Source: Nocardia thailandica NBRC 100428
Lineage (GTDB): Bacteria; Actinomycetota; Actinomycetes; Mycobacteriales; Mycobacteriaceae
Direction: 5' to 3'
Assembly: GCF_000308795.1 (NCBI RefSeq)
Contig: NZ_BAGK01000040.1
Location: 1 to 64,000, forward strand
DNA length: 64,000 bases
Part shown: in pieces, positions 16,630-26,956 of the stretch
Numbering within the stretch: the stretch's first letter is position 1
Layout of the letters: each line of letters opens with the position of its first letter
Made by a program: the position numbers and the translations under genes
Notes under the pieces: generated by a model
Databases searched by the model: none
What the model saw: only the letters and a program-made list of their open reading frames with translations
What the model was told of the DNA's origin: nothing

Positions 16630-18465
16630 TCAGAGCGTCGGCTGGCCGACGTTGAGGGTGGCGATGATGCTGGTCACCGCGGTGCGCATGTCGGGTTCCT
16701 CGATCCGCATGAGCACCGCGTCGTCGACCTCGGACAGGTCGAGTTCGGTGTCGTTGGCCAGCCGGAACTCGCGCTCCTCCTCGGCCGCTTCGATGACGTT
16801 GCGGATGAAGCGGCCGTTGCCCGCCAGGTCGACCCCGCGCACCTTCTGCCCGCTCTGGTCGACGCTCTCGAGGTCGTAGAGGAACCGGCAGTGCTGCACC
16901 AGCACCGCCAGCGCCTCCTCCGACAGCTGCGAGTCCCGCCCCTCGGCGACGATCTCGGCGATGCGGCCGAGTTCCTCGGGCGTGTAGGAGGGGAACTGCA
17001 GGCGCTTGGCGAAGCGGGAGGCGAGACCGTCGTTGGCGGCCAGCAGGCGGTCGATCTCGCCGTCGTAGCCCGCGATGATGACGACCAGCCGGTCGCGGTC
17101 GTTCTCCATCCGGGCCAGCAGGGTGTCCACGGCTTCCCGGCCGAAGGCGTCGCCGCCGGACAGGCCGGTCTGGATCAGCGTGTACGCCTCGTCGATGAAC
17201 AGCACGCCGTCCATGGCCGAGTCGATCAGCTTCTCGGTCTTGATGGCGGTGCCGCCGAGGTTCTGGGAGACGAAGTCGACGCGCTTGGCCTCGACCACCT
17301 TGTCGGTCTTGAGCAGGCCGACGCCGCAGTAGATCTGGGCGACCACGCGCGCGATGGTGGTCTTGCCGGTCCCGGGCGGGCCGGTGAAGGCCAGGTGCTG
17401 GCCGCGGGCCTGGCTCGACAGGCCCTTCCCGGCCCGGATCTTGGCCAGCTGCGCCGAGGACTGCAGCTTGGCCACCTGGTTCTTCACCGAGGCGAGGCCG
17501 ACCTGCTTGTCCAGGGCGGCCCGCGCCCTGGCCAGGATCTCCTTGGCGCGGTCCTCGGCCTGGGCGTCCTCCATCTGGGCCAGGCTCGGGGCCGAGGCGG
17601 GATCCCAGCGGTCGGTGCGGGCGTCGATGGATTCGCGGCTGGTCACCACGATGCGGAAGGTGCGGTCGCGCATGGCCGTCGTGTTGGCGGCGAAATCGGG
17701 CAGCTGCGAATAGACCTGCTCGAACAGCGCCTGGGCCCGGTCCTCGTCGCCGGTCTCGCGCAGGCAGAGGCCGCGGTTGTACATGGCGGTGAAGCGGGCC
17801 GCCGCGATCGGCCCCGCCTCCGCGGCCTCCATCCGCCGGATCGCCTCGCCGAACAGGCCGAGCTGGGCGCAGGCGGTCCCGACCATGACGTGCGCGCCGG
17901 TGGCCAGGTAGGGGTCCTTCCATTCGGCCGAACCGGCCAGCACGGTCATCACATCCGGCCAGCGCTGGGTCTTGTAGTGCAGGACGCCGCGTACGTAGGC
18001 GGCGATGCGGTTGTCGGTCTCGCGATCGGGGTCGTCGGTGCGGTCGCGGCGCAGCTCGGCCAGTTCGTCGAGGACCTGCTCGGCCTGGGTGTAGTTCTCG
18101 TCGGCGATGAGCTGGGCCGCCCAGGCCAGCCAGATCTCGGTCAGCCCGGCCAGGGGGTAGTTGACGTAGAGGCCGGGCAGGAACAGTCCCGCCAGCGCGC
18201 GCGGCGCGAGCCCGAGCCTGCGCTGCTCGCGGCCGAGGCTGTCCAGGCTGGTGCGGTGCAGATTGAACAGCACCTCCCGGGTGACCTCCCCGGCGGCGGC
18301 GCGGCCCAGCCACGCGTCGCACATGGACGGGTCCCATTCCGTGGCGCGCTGGAAGGCGAGTTTCGCGTACTCCTGATCGCGCTGGGTCTCCTGGCCATCG
18401 ATGGACAAACCGAGCGACAGAACGCCTGCGTCGAAGGCACGCTGGGCTTGGCGAATGTCAGGCAT
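16630..18465 (-). CDS. eccA: ESX AAA+ ATPase EccA
   Basis: ATG at 18465 gives 611 residues and the N-terminus MPDIRQAQRAFDAGVLSLG, as in EccA; the open frame 23 codons upstream is not used. Residues 1-280 are helical TPR-like repeats. The C-terminal CbxX/CfqX-type AAA+ domain has Walker A GPPGTGKT (about 362-369), Walker B GVLFIDEAY and a sensor region ending in arginine-rich GLASRFAKRL. EccA is cytosolic and thought to help release EspG or substrates. It is absent from ESX-4 loci, which helps to type this one. Confidence 0.93.
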   Translation of the reverse strand: MPDIRQAQRAFDAGVLSLGLSIDGQETQRDQEYAKLAFQRATEWDPSMCDAWLGRAAAGEVTREVLFNLHRTSLDSLGREQRRLGLAPRALAGLFLPGLYVNYPLAGLTEIWLAWAAQLIADENYTQAEQVLDELAELRRDRTDDPDRETDNRIAAYVRGVLHYKTQRWPDVMTVLAGSAEWKDPYLATGAHVMVGTACAQLGLFGEAIRRMEAAEAGPIAAARFTAMYNRGLCLRETGDEDRAQALFEQVYSQLPDFAANTTAMRDRTFRIVVTSRESIDARTDRWDPASAPSLAQMEDAQAEDRAKEILARARAALDKQVGLASVKNQVAKLQSSAQLAKIRAGKGLSSQARGQHLAFTGPPGTGKTTIARVVAQIYCGVGLLKTDKVVEAKRVDFVSQNLGGTAIKTEKLIDSAMDGVLFIDEAYTLIQTGLSGGDAFGREAVDTLLARMENDRDRLVVIIAGYDGEIDRLLAANDGLASRFAKRLQFPSYTPEELGRIAEIVAEGRDSQLSEEALAVLVQHCRFLYDLESVDQSGQKVRGVDLAGNGRFIRNVIEAAEEEREFRLANDTELDLSEVDDAVLMRIEEPDMRTAVTSIIATLNVGQPTL

Positions 18466-18623
18466 GGTGTGTCGGACCCCGAAATCTTTGGCTGATGTAC
18501 AAGTTACGTTCAATCCCATGTGGCAGACCTGCATCGCGCCGGTACGGCCTGTCCGTTAGATTAAGTAACGCTGCCGTGTGGTCGCAACGGAAGTAGTCAG
18601 CTACGACTGAGAGTTCATCACTG

Positions 18624-20084
18624 GTGTCGACGTTGTTAGGCAATGAACCCGAACTGTGCCGGGTTTCGGTGATCGGCGGTGACACCCAGCTCGATATCGG
18701 GCTCCCCGCCACGGTCCCGATCGCGGGATTCATCGGGGATCTGGTGACCTTGATCCGCTCGCGCGATCCGCGCCTGCCGGAGGGGGACGAGGACGCCGCG
18801 CCGGTCCGTGCCCAGCACTGGACCCTGGCCCGGCTCGGTCAGGATCCGCTCGCGCCCAGCCGCACCCTCACCGAGGCCGAGGTCTACGACGGTGAGTTGC
18901 TTGTGCTGAGCCCGGTGACCCGCAAGGAGTCGCCCGCGCTCTTCGACGACGTGATCGACGCCGTGTCCCGGCTCACCGCGCGGGAATTCCGCGCCTGGTC
19001 GGGCGGCGCCGCGCGGTGGACCGGACTGGTCGTCGCGACCGTGGCGATCGTGGCCGCGCTCGGGCTGCTCGCGGTGTCGCGGGCGAGTTCGGATCCGCTG
19101 CTGCCCGCCTTCGCGCTGCTCGGCACCGCCGTGGTCGCCTCGGCCGCCGCCGGGATCGCCGCCCGCAAGTACGACGACACGCTCACCGCGAACTGGCTGT
19201 CCCTGGACGCGCTGCTGCTGTTCTTCGGCGGCGGCGCGCTGGTGGTGCCGGGACCGGTCGGCGCGGGCAGCGTGCTGCTCGGCGGGGTCACCGTGCTGGT
19301 CGCCGCGATCCTCGGTCAGCGGGTCACCGGCACCGGGGCGGGGCTGTTCGCCTGCGCGGTGCTGGCGAGCGTGTTCGCCGCGGTACCGGCCACGGTGTAC
19401 CTGATCTGGCATCCGGGCCTGCCGAAGCTGTTCGCCGGTGTGCTCGTCGCCGGGTTCCTCGTGCTGTCCTCGGTGCAGCGGCTGGCCGCGCTGGTCGCCC
19501 GGCTGCCCATCCCGCCCGTGCCGACCGCCGGTGGCGCGATCGACCCGGCCGACCACGAGCAGCGCCCGACCATCGAGGGCATCGGCGCCGTGGGCGCCAT
19601 CGCCCTGCCCTCGGCCGCCGGCCTCGGCGAACGGGCCCGCACCGCCAACCAGATCCAGACCGGCCTCGTCGTCGCGTGCGCGCTGGCCATCGGGATCGGC
19701 GCCTTCGGCGCGGCCGACCCGTTCGGCACCTTCCACTCCGGCGGCGTCGCGCTCGCGATCATCACCGCGATCGTGCTCTGCCTGCGCGGCCGCTCCTACG
19801 CCGACCTGGTGCAGGCGGGCACGCTCATCGCCGGCGGCGCGCTCACCGCGCTGGCCGTGGTGACCGGCCTCGGGCTCGGCCACAGCGCGCTCGACTTCGC
19901 GGCGGTGGCCCTGCTGCTCGCCACCGCGGGCGCGGTGGTCGCCTTCGGTGTCATCGGCCCGCTCGTCGAGGTCACCCCCGTGACCCGGCGCATGATCGAG
20001 ATCTTCGAGTACCTGCTCATCATCGCGCTGGTGCCGCTGGCCCTGTGGGTGATGGACGTCTACTCCCTCGCCCGGAACATATGA
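18624..20084 (+). CDS. eccD: ESX membrane channel subunit EccD
   Basis: 486 residues from GTG. An N-terminal ubiquitin-like domain (about 1-95, with CRVSVIGGDTQLDIGLP) is followed by about 11 hydrophobic segments from residue 130 to the end (last: IALVPLALWVMDVYSL). This is the EccD layout. The gene is divergent from eccA and overlaps mycP by 4 bp (ATGA). Confidence 0.93.
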   Translation: MSTLLGNEPELCRVSVIGGDTQLDIGLPATVPIAGFIGDLVTLIRSRDPRLPEGDEDAAPVRAQHWTLARLGQDPLAPSRTLTEAEVYDGELLVLSPVTRKESPALFDDVIDAVSRLTAREFRAWSGGAARWTGLVVATVAIVAALGLLAVSRASSDPLLPAFALLGTAVVASAAAGIAARKYDDTLTANWLSLDALLLFFGGGALVVPGPVGAGSVLLGGVTVLVAAILGQRVTGTGAGLFACAVLASVFAAVPATVYLIWHPGLPKLFAGVLVAGFLVLSSVQRLAALVARLPIPPVPTAGGAIDPADHEQRPTIEGIGAVGAIALPSAAGLGERARTANQIQTGLVVACALAIGIGAFGAADPFGTFHSGGVALAIITAIVLCLRGRSYADLVQAGTLIAGGALTALAVVTGLGLGHSALDFAAVALLLATAGAVVAFGVIGPLVEVTPVTRRMIEIFEYLLIIALVPLALWVMDVYSLARNI

Positions 20085-21499
20085 CTCGCAGCGGGGTGGC
20101 GCGCGCGCTGCTCGGGGTGAGCTGTGTGGTCGGCGTCCTCGCCGGACCCGCGCTCGCGCCCGGCACGGCGCTGGCCATCGGACCACCCACCATCGACGAC
20201 GGCGCGCTGGGCGCGGCGCTGGCGCTCAGCGGCAGGCCGGCGCCGCTCGAGCCGACCGAACAGCGCCAGCTGTGCGCCGAACCGGTGCTGCGGGCCGGCG
20301 CGCCGACGGAACCACCGGCGGCGCAACGGGTCCTCGATCTGCCCGCCGCCTGGCAGTTCAGTCGCGGCGCGGGCCAGAAGGTCGCCGTCATCGACACCGG
20401 CGTCAACCGGCACCCCCGGCTGCCCGCCCTGCAGGCGGGCGGCGACTACGTCAGCGACACCGACGGCACCGTCGACTGTGACGGGCACGGCACCCTGGTG
20501 GCGGGCATCATCGCCGCGCGCCCCGATCCGGCCGACGCCTTCGTCGGGGTCGCGCCCGAGGCGGAGATCCTCACCATCCGGCAGCTCAGCCTCGCCTACG
20601 AGGCCAAGGACCGGCGCGGCGCGGAGAAGCCGCAGGACCAGTTGCGCAGCGACGGGTACGGCAGCGTGCTCACCCTCGCCGCCGCCGTGGTCCGCGCCGT
20701 CGACATGGGCGCCACGGTCGTCAACATCTCCGAAGTCGCCTGCAGCTCGGCCGGTTCCGCGACCGCCGACGGCGCGCTCGGCGCGGCGGTGAAGTACGCC
20801 TACGAGCGCAACGTCGTCGTGGTCGCCGCGGCGGGCAACGTCGAGCAGGGCGGGGCGTGCGAGACCCAGAACGCCGGGTCGGGGTGGGCGAGCGTGAGCA
20901 CCGTCGCCACGCCCGCCTGGTTCAGCCCGTACGTCCTCGCCGTGGGTTCCGTCGACGCCGACGGCACCCCGTCGGCGTTGTCGCTGCACGGCCCGTGGGT
21001 CGGCGCGGCGGCGGTCGGGCGCAACATCGTCTCCCTCGACTCCAAGCCCGGCGGCGTCGGCCTGGTCGACGGCGTGCAGACCATGCAGGGCGTGCAGCCC
21101 GTCGACGGGACCAGTTTCGCGGCCCCGTACGTCGCGGGTCTCGCTGCGCTGGTGCGCGCGAAGTACCCCGAGCTGACGGCCGCCCAGGTGATCGAGCGGA
21201 TCACCCGCACCGCGCACGCGCCCGGACGCGGTCGCGACGACGCGATCGGCGCGGGCCTGATCGACCCGCTGGCCGCGCTCACCGCGCAGCTGCCCGCCGA
21301 CCCGATCGCGGCGGGCGCCGACCGCGGCCACCCGGTGGCGGCGCCGGTGATCCCGCCCGGCCCGGACCCGCGTCCACGCCGGGTCGCGATCATCGGCGCG
21401 CTGGTCCTGCTGACCGCGCTGGGACTCGGCGCCGCATTCGGCTTCCCGTTCCGTCCACGGCGGGCCGACCTGAACTCGGAATTCGACCAGGGGGCTTAG
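20081..21499 (+). CDS. mycP: Mycosin protease MycP
   Basis: The ATG overlapping the eccD stop gives 472 residues with a signal peptide (LGVSCVVGVLAGPALAPG). Subtilisin-like triad: Asp105 in VAVIDTG, His136 in DGHGT, Ser345 in DGTSFAAP; the oxyanion Asn is in AAAGN. A C-terminal membrane helix (VAIIGALVLLTALGLGAAFG) followed by basic residues anchors it. Mycosins stabilise the ESX membrane complex and cleave substrates such as EspB, of which a possible relative is at 5259. Confidence 0.95.
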   Translation: MTRSGVARALLGVSCVVGVLAGPALAPGTALAIGPPTIDDGALGAALALSGRPAPLEPTEQRQLCAEPVLRAGAPTEPPAAQRVLDLPAAWQFSRGAGQKVAVIDTGVNRHPRLPALQAGGDYVSDTDGTVDCDGHGTLVAGIIAARPDPADAFVGVAPEAEILTIRQLSLAYEAKDRRGAEKPQDQLRSDGYGSVLTLAAAVVRAVDMGATVVNISEVACSSAGSATADGALGAAVKYAYERNVVVVAAAGNVEQGGACETQNAGSGWASVSTVATPAWFSPYVLAVGSVDADGTPSALSLHGPWVGAAAVGRNIVSLDSKPGGVGLVDGVQTMQGVQPVDGTSFAAPYVAGLAALVRAKYPELTAAQVIERITRTAHAPGRGRDDAIGAGLIDPLAALTAQLPADPIAAGADRGHPVAAPVIPPGPDPRPRRVAIIGALVLLTALGLGAAFGFPFRPRRADLNSEFDQGA

Positions 21500-24400
21500 A
21501 TGGCAACCGAAGGTTTCGTCCGGCGGCCGCGGATCGCGCCGCCGCGCGCACCGGGCGGCGAGGTCGCGCTGACCCCGCCGCCGGAGATCCAGCGCGCCAT
21601 CCCGGCGCCGCTGATGATGAAGCTGATGCCGATCATCATGGTGGTCGCCGTCGTCGGCATGATCGCGATGATGGCCACGATGGGCCGCAATCTGCTGGCC
21701 AATCCGATGATGATGATGTTCCCGATGATGATGCTCATGTCGATGGTCGGCATGATGGCGGGCATGCGCGGCGGCGGCCCCAAGCGCGCCGTCGAGCTCA
21801 ACGAGGAACGCAAGGACTACTTCCGCTACCTGGACCAGGTGCGCAAGGACGTGCGCGGCACCGGAACCAAGCAGCTGGAGACCCTGATCTGGAGTCATCC
21901 GGAACCGGCTGACCTGTCCTCGCTCATCGGCACCCGGCGCATGTGGGAGCGCAGGCCCAACGACCCGGACTTCGGGCACGTGCGCGTCGGCGTCGGCAGC
22001 CACCGCCTCGCCACGAAACTGGCCCGCCCCGAGACCGGCCCGCTCGAGGACCTCGAACCGGTCTCGACCGTGGCGCTGCGCCGCTTCGTGCGCACCCACT
22101 CCGTGGTGCACGACCTGCCGACCGCGGTGTCGCTGCGCGCGTTCCCCGCCATCAACATCGGTGGCGACCCGGCCGAGGCGCGGAAACTGGTGTGCGCCAT
22201 GCTCATGGAACTCACCACCTTCCACGGCCCGGACAACCTCGCCGTCGCGATCGTCTCCGCTGACCCGGACGGGTACTGGGCGTGGACGAAATGGCTGCCG
22301 CACGTGCAGCACCCGAACCTGCGCGACGGCATGGGCTCGGCCCGGATGCTCTACACCTCGCTGGGCGAACTGGAGTCGGCGCTGTCGGCCGAGCTGCTCG
22401 AGCGCGGCCGGTTCATGCGCAACCCGCAACCGACCCAGGGCAGGCTGCACCTGGTCGTCGTCATCGACGACGGCTACATCAGCGGCAACGAACGCCTGAT
22501 CAGCGAGTCCGGCCTCGACTCGGTCACCGTGCTCGACCTCACCGCCCCCGAACACGGCCTCGCCGCCCGCCGCGGGCTCCAGCTGGTCGTCGAGGACGGC
22601 GCGGTGTCGGCCCGCAGCGCCGCCGGTGTCGAGCGCTTCGCCACCGCCGACGAGGTGAGCGTGGCCGAGGCGACGTCGTTCTCCCGCGGCCTCGCGCGGT
22701 ACCGCCTGGCCACCGCCGCCCAGATCGTCAGCCTCGGCGAGGGCGCGGCCTCCGATCCCGGCCTGATGGCGTTGCTGCGCATTCCCGACGCCGCGCAGAT
22801 CGACCCGGCCCGGGTGTGGCGGCCGCGCACCGCGCGCGAACGGCTGCGGGTGCCCATCGGCATCACCCCCGACGGCACCCCCGTCGAGATCGACATCAAG
22901 GAATCGGCGGAGAACGGCATGGGCCCGCACGGCCTGTGCATCGGCGCGACCGGTTCGGGCAAGTCGGAGTTCCTGCGCACGTTGGTGCTGTCCATGGTGA
23001 CCACGCACTCCCCGGACGCGCTCAACCTGGTGCTGGTCGACTTCAAGGGCGGCGCGACCTTCCTCGGCCTCGACTCGCTGCCGCACGTCGCGGCGGTCAT
23101 CACCAACCTCGAGGAAGAGCTGTCGCTGGTCGACCGCATGAAGGACGCGCTCGCCGGCGAGATGAACCGGCGCCAGGAGCTGCTGCGCTCGGCGGGCAAC
23201 TACGCCAACGTCAACGACTACGAGAAGGCCAGGGCCGCCGGCGTGCCGCTCGACCCGCTGCCCGCGCTGTTCGTCGTGGTCGACGAGTTCTCCGAACTGC
23301 TCTCGCAGAAGCCCGATTTCGCGGAACTGTTCGTCATGATCGGCCGCCTCGGCCGGTCGCTGCACGTCCACCTGCTGCTGGCCTCGCAGCGACTCGAGGA
23401 GAACAAGCTGCGCGGGCTGGAGTCGCACCTGTCCTACCGGATCGGCCTGCGCACCTTCTCCGCCAACGAATCCCGCGCGGTCCTCGGCATCACCGACGCC
23501 TACCACCTCCCCAGCGTGCCCGGCGCCGGCTACCTCAAGAGCGACGCCTCCGAACCGCTGCGCTTCAACGCCAGCTACGTCTCGGGCCCCTACGTCGCGC
23601 CCGCGGGCACGGTGACCGGCGACGACGGCGTGCCCGTTCGTGGACAGCGCCCGGTCGTCTTCACCGCGAGCCCGGTCGAGGCGCCCGAGCCCGACACCGA
23701 GGACGCCGAGGCGGGCGAGTCCGCGCTGCGCGGCCTGCCCGAACTGCCGCCGCCCCCGCCCGCCGACGGCGTGCCCCCGGTCGAGGAGGGCATTCCCGAC
23801 AGCCTGCTCGACGTCGTGGTCAAGCGCCTGACCGGGCACGGCAGGCCCGCGCACGAGGTGTGGCTGCCGCCGCTGGACGAATCGCCCACCGCCGACATGC
23901 TGCTGCCCGATCCGGACTGGACCTCCCCGGTCAACCGGCACGGACAGCTGTGGATGCCGATCGGCGTCATCGACAAGCCCTACGAGCAGCGCCGCGACGT
24001 GCTCACCATCAATCTGTCCGGCGCGCAGGGCAATGTCGCGGTCGTCGGTGGCCCGCAGTCGGGCAAGTCGACCACGCTGCGCACCATCATCATGGCCGCG
24101 GCCGCCACGCACACCCCCGAGCAGGTGCAGTTCTACTGCCTTGACTTCGGTGGCGGCTCGATGGCGGGCCTGGTCGGCGTCCCGCACGTCGGTTCGGTGG
24201 CAGGCCGCCTCGACGGCGACCGCGTGCGCCGCACCGTCGCCGAGCTCACCACCCTCATGCGCCAGCGCGAGGAGCGGTTCGCCGAGCTCGGCATCGAATC
24301 CATGGCCGAGTTCCGGCGCCGCAAGTTCTCCGCCCAGGAGGCCCGGCGGATCAACGGCACCACCGCCGCGCCCGGCGACCCCCTGGCCGCCGACCTGTTC

Positions 24401-25573
24401 GGCGACGTGTTCCTCGTCGTGGACGGCTGGGCCGCGGTGCGCGAGGAATTCGACACCCTCGAGCCCGCCATCAACGCCATCGCCGCCCAGGGCCTCTCCT
24501 TCGGCATCCACGTCATGATCGGCGCCTCGCGCTGGGCGGAGATCCGTCCGGTGGTCAAGGACCAGATCGGCACCCGGCTGGAGCTGCGGCTCGGCGACCC
24601 CGGCGACTCGGAGATGGGCAGGCGCACCGCGCACCAGGTGCCGGTCGGCCGCCCCGGCCGCGGTCTCACCCCGCAGCAGCTGCACATGCTCATCGCGCTG
24701 CCCCGCCTCGACTCCGACTCCGACCCGGCCACCCTCGCCGACGGCGTCACCCGGGCCAAGGAGGGCCTGATCGAGCTCTACGGCGACCGCCGCGCCCCCG
24801 AGGTGCGCATGCTGCCGCTGCGGTTCCCGCGCGAACAGGTCTTGGCCGCGGCCGCCGAGGCGGGGCTGGAACTGGGCCCGACCAAGATCGCCGTCGGCCT
24901 CGGCGAGTCCGAATTGCAGCCGCTGATCCTGGATTTCGCGGCCGAACCGCACTTCATGGCCTTCGCCGACGTCGAGTCCGGCAAGACGACCCTGCTGCGC
25001 AACATCGTCGCGGGCATCGCCGAGAACGCGACCGTGCAGGAGGCCAGGATCATCCTGATCGACTACCGGCGCACCATGCTCGGCGCGATCGAGGGCGACC
25101 AGCTCGCCGGCTACTCGACCTCGTCGCAGACCTGCGGGCCGATGATCGCCGAGGTCGCGGGCTACCTGTCCAAGCGGATCCCCGGCTCCGACATCACCCC
25201 GCAGCAACTGCGCGACCGCAGCTGGTGGTCGGGACCGGAGATCTACATCATCGTCGACGACTACGACATGGTGGCCACCGGTTCGATCAACCCGTTCGCG
25301 CCGCTGGTCGAATTCCTGCCCCAGGCACGGGACATCGGCATGCACCTGATCATCACCCGCCGCACCGGCGGCGTCTCGCGCGCCCTCTACGACCCGATCC
25401 TCGGCGCGATGAAGAACCTGTCGGTGCAGGCGCTGATCATGAGCGGCTCGCGTGACGAGGGCAAGCTGATCGGCGAGGTACGCCCCAGCAAGATGCCGCC
25501 CGGCCGCGGCACCCTCATCTCCCGCAGCCGGGGGATCGAGCTGGTGCACATCGCGGATCTACCGCCCCTCTAG
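21500..25573 (+). CDS. eccC: ESX motor ATPase EccC (fused, three ATPase domains)
   Basis: 1357 residues directly after mycP. Two membrane helices near the N-terminus (about 33-55 and 65-90, very Met-rich) precede an FtsK/SpoIIIE-type motor. Walker A motifs: GATGSGKS (about 482), GGPQSGKS (about 850) and a degenerate FADVESGKT (about 1155), where the first Gly of GxxxxGKT is Ala1156. Domain 1 Walker B is in LVLVDFKGGATF. EccC is undivided here, unlike ESX-1 EccCa/EccCb. Its last 15 bases overlap the convergent acetyltransferase gene. Confidence 0.96.
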   Translation: MATEGFVRRPRIAPPRAPGGEVALTPPPEIQRAIPAPLMMKLMPIIMVVAVVGMIAMMATMGRNLLANPMMMMFPMMMLMSMVGMMAGMRGGGPKRAVELNEERKDYFRYLDQVRKDVRGTGTKQLETLIWSHPEPADLSSLIGTRRMWERRPNDPDFGHVRVGVGSHRLATKLARPETGPLEDLEPVSTVALRRFVRTHSVVHDLPTAVSLRAFPAINIGGDPAEARKLVCAMLMELTTFHGPDNLAVAIVSADPDGYWAWTKWLPHVQHPNLRDGMGSARMLYTSLGELESALSAELLERGRFMRNPQPTQGRLHLVVVIDDGYISGNERLISESGLDSVTVLDLTAPEHGLAARRGLQLVVEDGAVSARSAAGVERFATADEVSVAEATSFSRGLARYRLATAAQIVSLGEGAASDPGLMALLRIPDAAQIDPARVWRPRTARERLRVPIGITPDGTPVEIDIKESAENGMGPHGLCIGATGSGKSEFLRTLVLSMVTTHSPDALNLVLVDFKGGATFLGLDSLPHVAAVITNLEEELSLVDRMKDALAGEMNRRQELLRSAGNYANVNDYEKARAAGVPLDPLPALFVVVDEFSELLSQKPDFAELFVMIGRLGRSLHVHLLLASQRLEENKLRGLESHLSYRIGLRTFSANESRAVLGITDAYHLPSVPGAGYLKSDASEPLRFNASYVSGPYVAPAGTVTGDDGVPVRGQRPVVFTASPVEAPEPDTEDAEAGESALRGLPELPPPPPADGVPPVEEGIPDSLLDVVVKRLTGHGRPAHEVWLPPLDESPTADMLLPDPDWTSPVNRHGQLWMPIGVIDKPYEQRRDVLTINLSGAQGNVAVVGGPQSGKSTTLRTIIMAAAATHTPEQVQFYCLDFGGGSMAGLVGVPHVGSVAGRLDGDRVRRTVAELTTLMRQREERFAELGIESMAEFRRRKFSAQEARRINGTTAAPGDPLAADLFGDVFLVVDGWAAVREEFDTLEPAINAIAAQGLSFGIHVMIGASRWAEIRPVVKDQIGTRLELRLGDPGDSEMGRRTAHQVPVGRPGRGLTPQQLHMLIALPRLDSDSDPATLADGVTRAKEGLIELYGDRRAPEVRMLPLRFPREQVLAAAAEAGLELGPTKIAVGLGESELQPLILDFAAEPHFMAFADVESGKTTLLRNIVAGIAENATVQEARIILIDYRRTMLGAIEGDQLAGYSTSSQTCGPMIAEVAGYLSKRIPGSDITPQQLRDRSWWSGPEIYIIVDDYDMVATGSINPFAPLVEFLPQARDIGMHLIITRRTGGVSRALYDPILGAMKNLSVQALIMSGSRDEGKLIGEVRPSKMPPGRGTLISRSRGIELVHIADLPPL

Positions 25574-26128
25574 GACCGCCACCGGTAAGGACCCCTCCTC
25601 GAGCACCCAGCTGCTGGTGCGCCGCTCGAACAGCGCGCAGGAGGGTCCGTCCGCGGAGGGGCCCGCGAACCGGGTCAGCGTGAAACCGGCGCGGCGATAG
25701 TAGTCGTGCAGGCCCTCGTTGGTGGTCCACGCGTCGAGGCGCACCCACGCCCGGCCCAGCCGGTGCGCCTGGCGCGCGGCGTGGGTGAGCAGGCGGTCGC
25801 CGACCCGGCGGCCCGCGAAGCGCAGGTCGACGATCATGAAGTGCACGATCACCGACTCCGCCAGCTCCCAGGGCGTCCACAGCCCCGGGTCGGACCGCTG
25901 GTTGACGGTGATGGTCCCGGCGGGCACGCCCTCGACCTCGGCGATCCACGTCTCGCCCGCGTCGATGCCGCGGCCGACGGCGCCGGCGAAGATCTCGATC
26001 GGCCGCCCGCGGCCCGCCACCGTCCACTGGTCCGAGCCGCGCGCGGTGAGCCACGCGGTGCGCTGCACGCGCAGCCGGCAGATCAGCGCGAGGTCGCCCA
26101 GTGTGGCCGGGCGGATGCCGACGGTCAT
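25559..26128 (-). CDS. GNAT-family N-acetyltransferase
   Basis: The ATG at 26128 overlaps the stop of the GntR gene (ATGA), giving 189 residues. GNAT features: N-terminal strand-helix TVGIRPATLGDLALICRLR, the acetyl-CoA loop region around RFAGRRVGDRLLTHAARQAH, and the late motif WTTNEGLHDYYRRAGFTLTR typical of the family. Substrate unknown. The 15-bp overlap with the end of eccC leaves no terminator between the convergent units. Confidence 0.85.
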   Translation of the reverse strand: MTVGIRPATLGDLALICRLRVQRTAWLTARGSDQWTVAGRGRPIEIFAGAVGRGIDAGETWIAEVEGVPAGTITVNQRSDPGLWTPWELAESVIVHFMIVDLRFAGRRVGDRLLTHAARQAHRLGRAWVRLDAWTTNEGLHDYYRRAGFTLTRFAGPSADGPSCALFERRTSSWVLEEGSLPVAVLEGR

Positions 26129-26937
26129 GGCACCGAAACCGGTGTCCCGGGCGCGATACCGAGGGTGCGGGCGATGACGGCGGTGCCCGCCGCGTCGCCG
26201 AGCTGATAGGCCAGCCGGTTGCGGCCCGCCGGGCAGCGGTGGCGGGTCGCCCGGGTGACCCGCTCGTGGTTGGCGCCGATCCGCAGATGGTCCAGCAGTA
26301 CCGTGCCCGGCGCGACGCCGAGCACGGCGGCCTCGTCGGTGGAGGCGGGCCGGGCCACCACGGTGTCGCGGTGCGCGGTCTCGCCGTGGCCTCGGTCGGC
26401 CAGCCTGCGGGTGGTGCCCTCGGGGATGTCGTGGGGAGAGTCGATGCCCGCGGCCTCGGCGAGATCGCGCGGGTAGAAGCTGACCTCCCACGACCAGGGC
26501 TCGTTGTCCAGGTACTGGACCACCGTGCGGGCCAGCACCCAGGAGTCCTCGCGCACCCCGAGCCACCGGGCGACCTGGGGGTCGGCGGGCTCCATCCGGG
26601 TGCTGAACTCCTTGGCCGGTTCGCGGTTGGCCGCGCGGGCGATCTCGGAGAAGATGTCGTGCGCCGAGGTGGGCCGGTCGGGCCGGATGTGGTCGGTCAC
26701 CACCGATTCCAGCACCTCCTGGCTGCGCACGATGGTGCCGCGGGAAGTCGCTGTGTAGACCAGGTTTTCGGCGACGAGGATCTGAATGGCGTTGCGCGCG
26801 GTGGTGATCGAGACCTGCATCCGACCGGCCAGTTCGGAATGACTCGGCAGCCGGTCGCCCGGCTTCCACGTGCCCGCGCGGATCTCCTCACGGAGGAGGT
26901 CTGCGATCCGGAGGTAGGTCGGACCGTCCGCCATCAT
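26125..26937 (-). CDS. GntR-family regulator (HutC/UTRA type)
   Basis: 270 residues; start Met at 26937 or 26934, with GAGGAG just upstream. Winged helix (about 1-72) with PTYLRIADLLREEIRAG and LPSHSELAGRMQVSITTARN, then a UTRA-like ligand domain with WVLARTVVQYLDNEPWSWE. The C-terminus departs from a standard UTRA domain and includes a cysteine. Co-translated with the acetyltransferase, and divergent from the gene at 27078 across a region with an inverted repeat, a likely autoregulatory site. It does not obviously control the ESX genes. Confidence 0.85.
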   Translation of the reverse strand: MMADGPTYLRIADLLREEIRAGTWKPGDRLPSHSELAGRMQVSITTARNAIQILVAENLVYTATSRGTIVRSQEVLESVVTDHIRPDRPTSAHDIFSEIARAANREPAKEFSTRMEPADPQVARWLGVREDSWVLARTVVQYLDNEPWSWEVSFYPRDLAEAAGIDSPHDIPEGTTRRLADRGHGETAHRDTVVARPASTDEAAVLGVAPGTVLLDHLRIGANHERVTRATRHRCPAGRNRLAYQLGDAAGTAVIARTLGIAPGTPVSVP

Positions 26938-26956
26938 GCTCCTCGGTAGGTCGTGC

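Noticed and set aside
20060..25549. 1829-residue open frame opposite mycP and eccC
   Set aside because: Antisense shadow of two well-identified genes; no recognisable domain.
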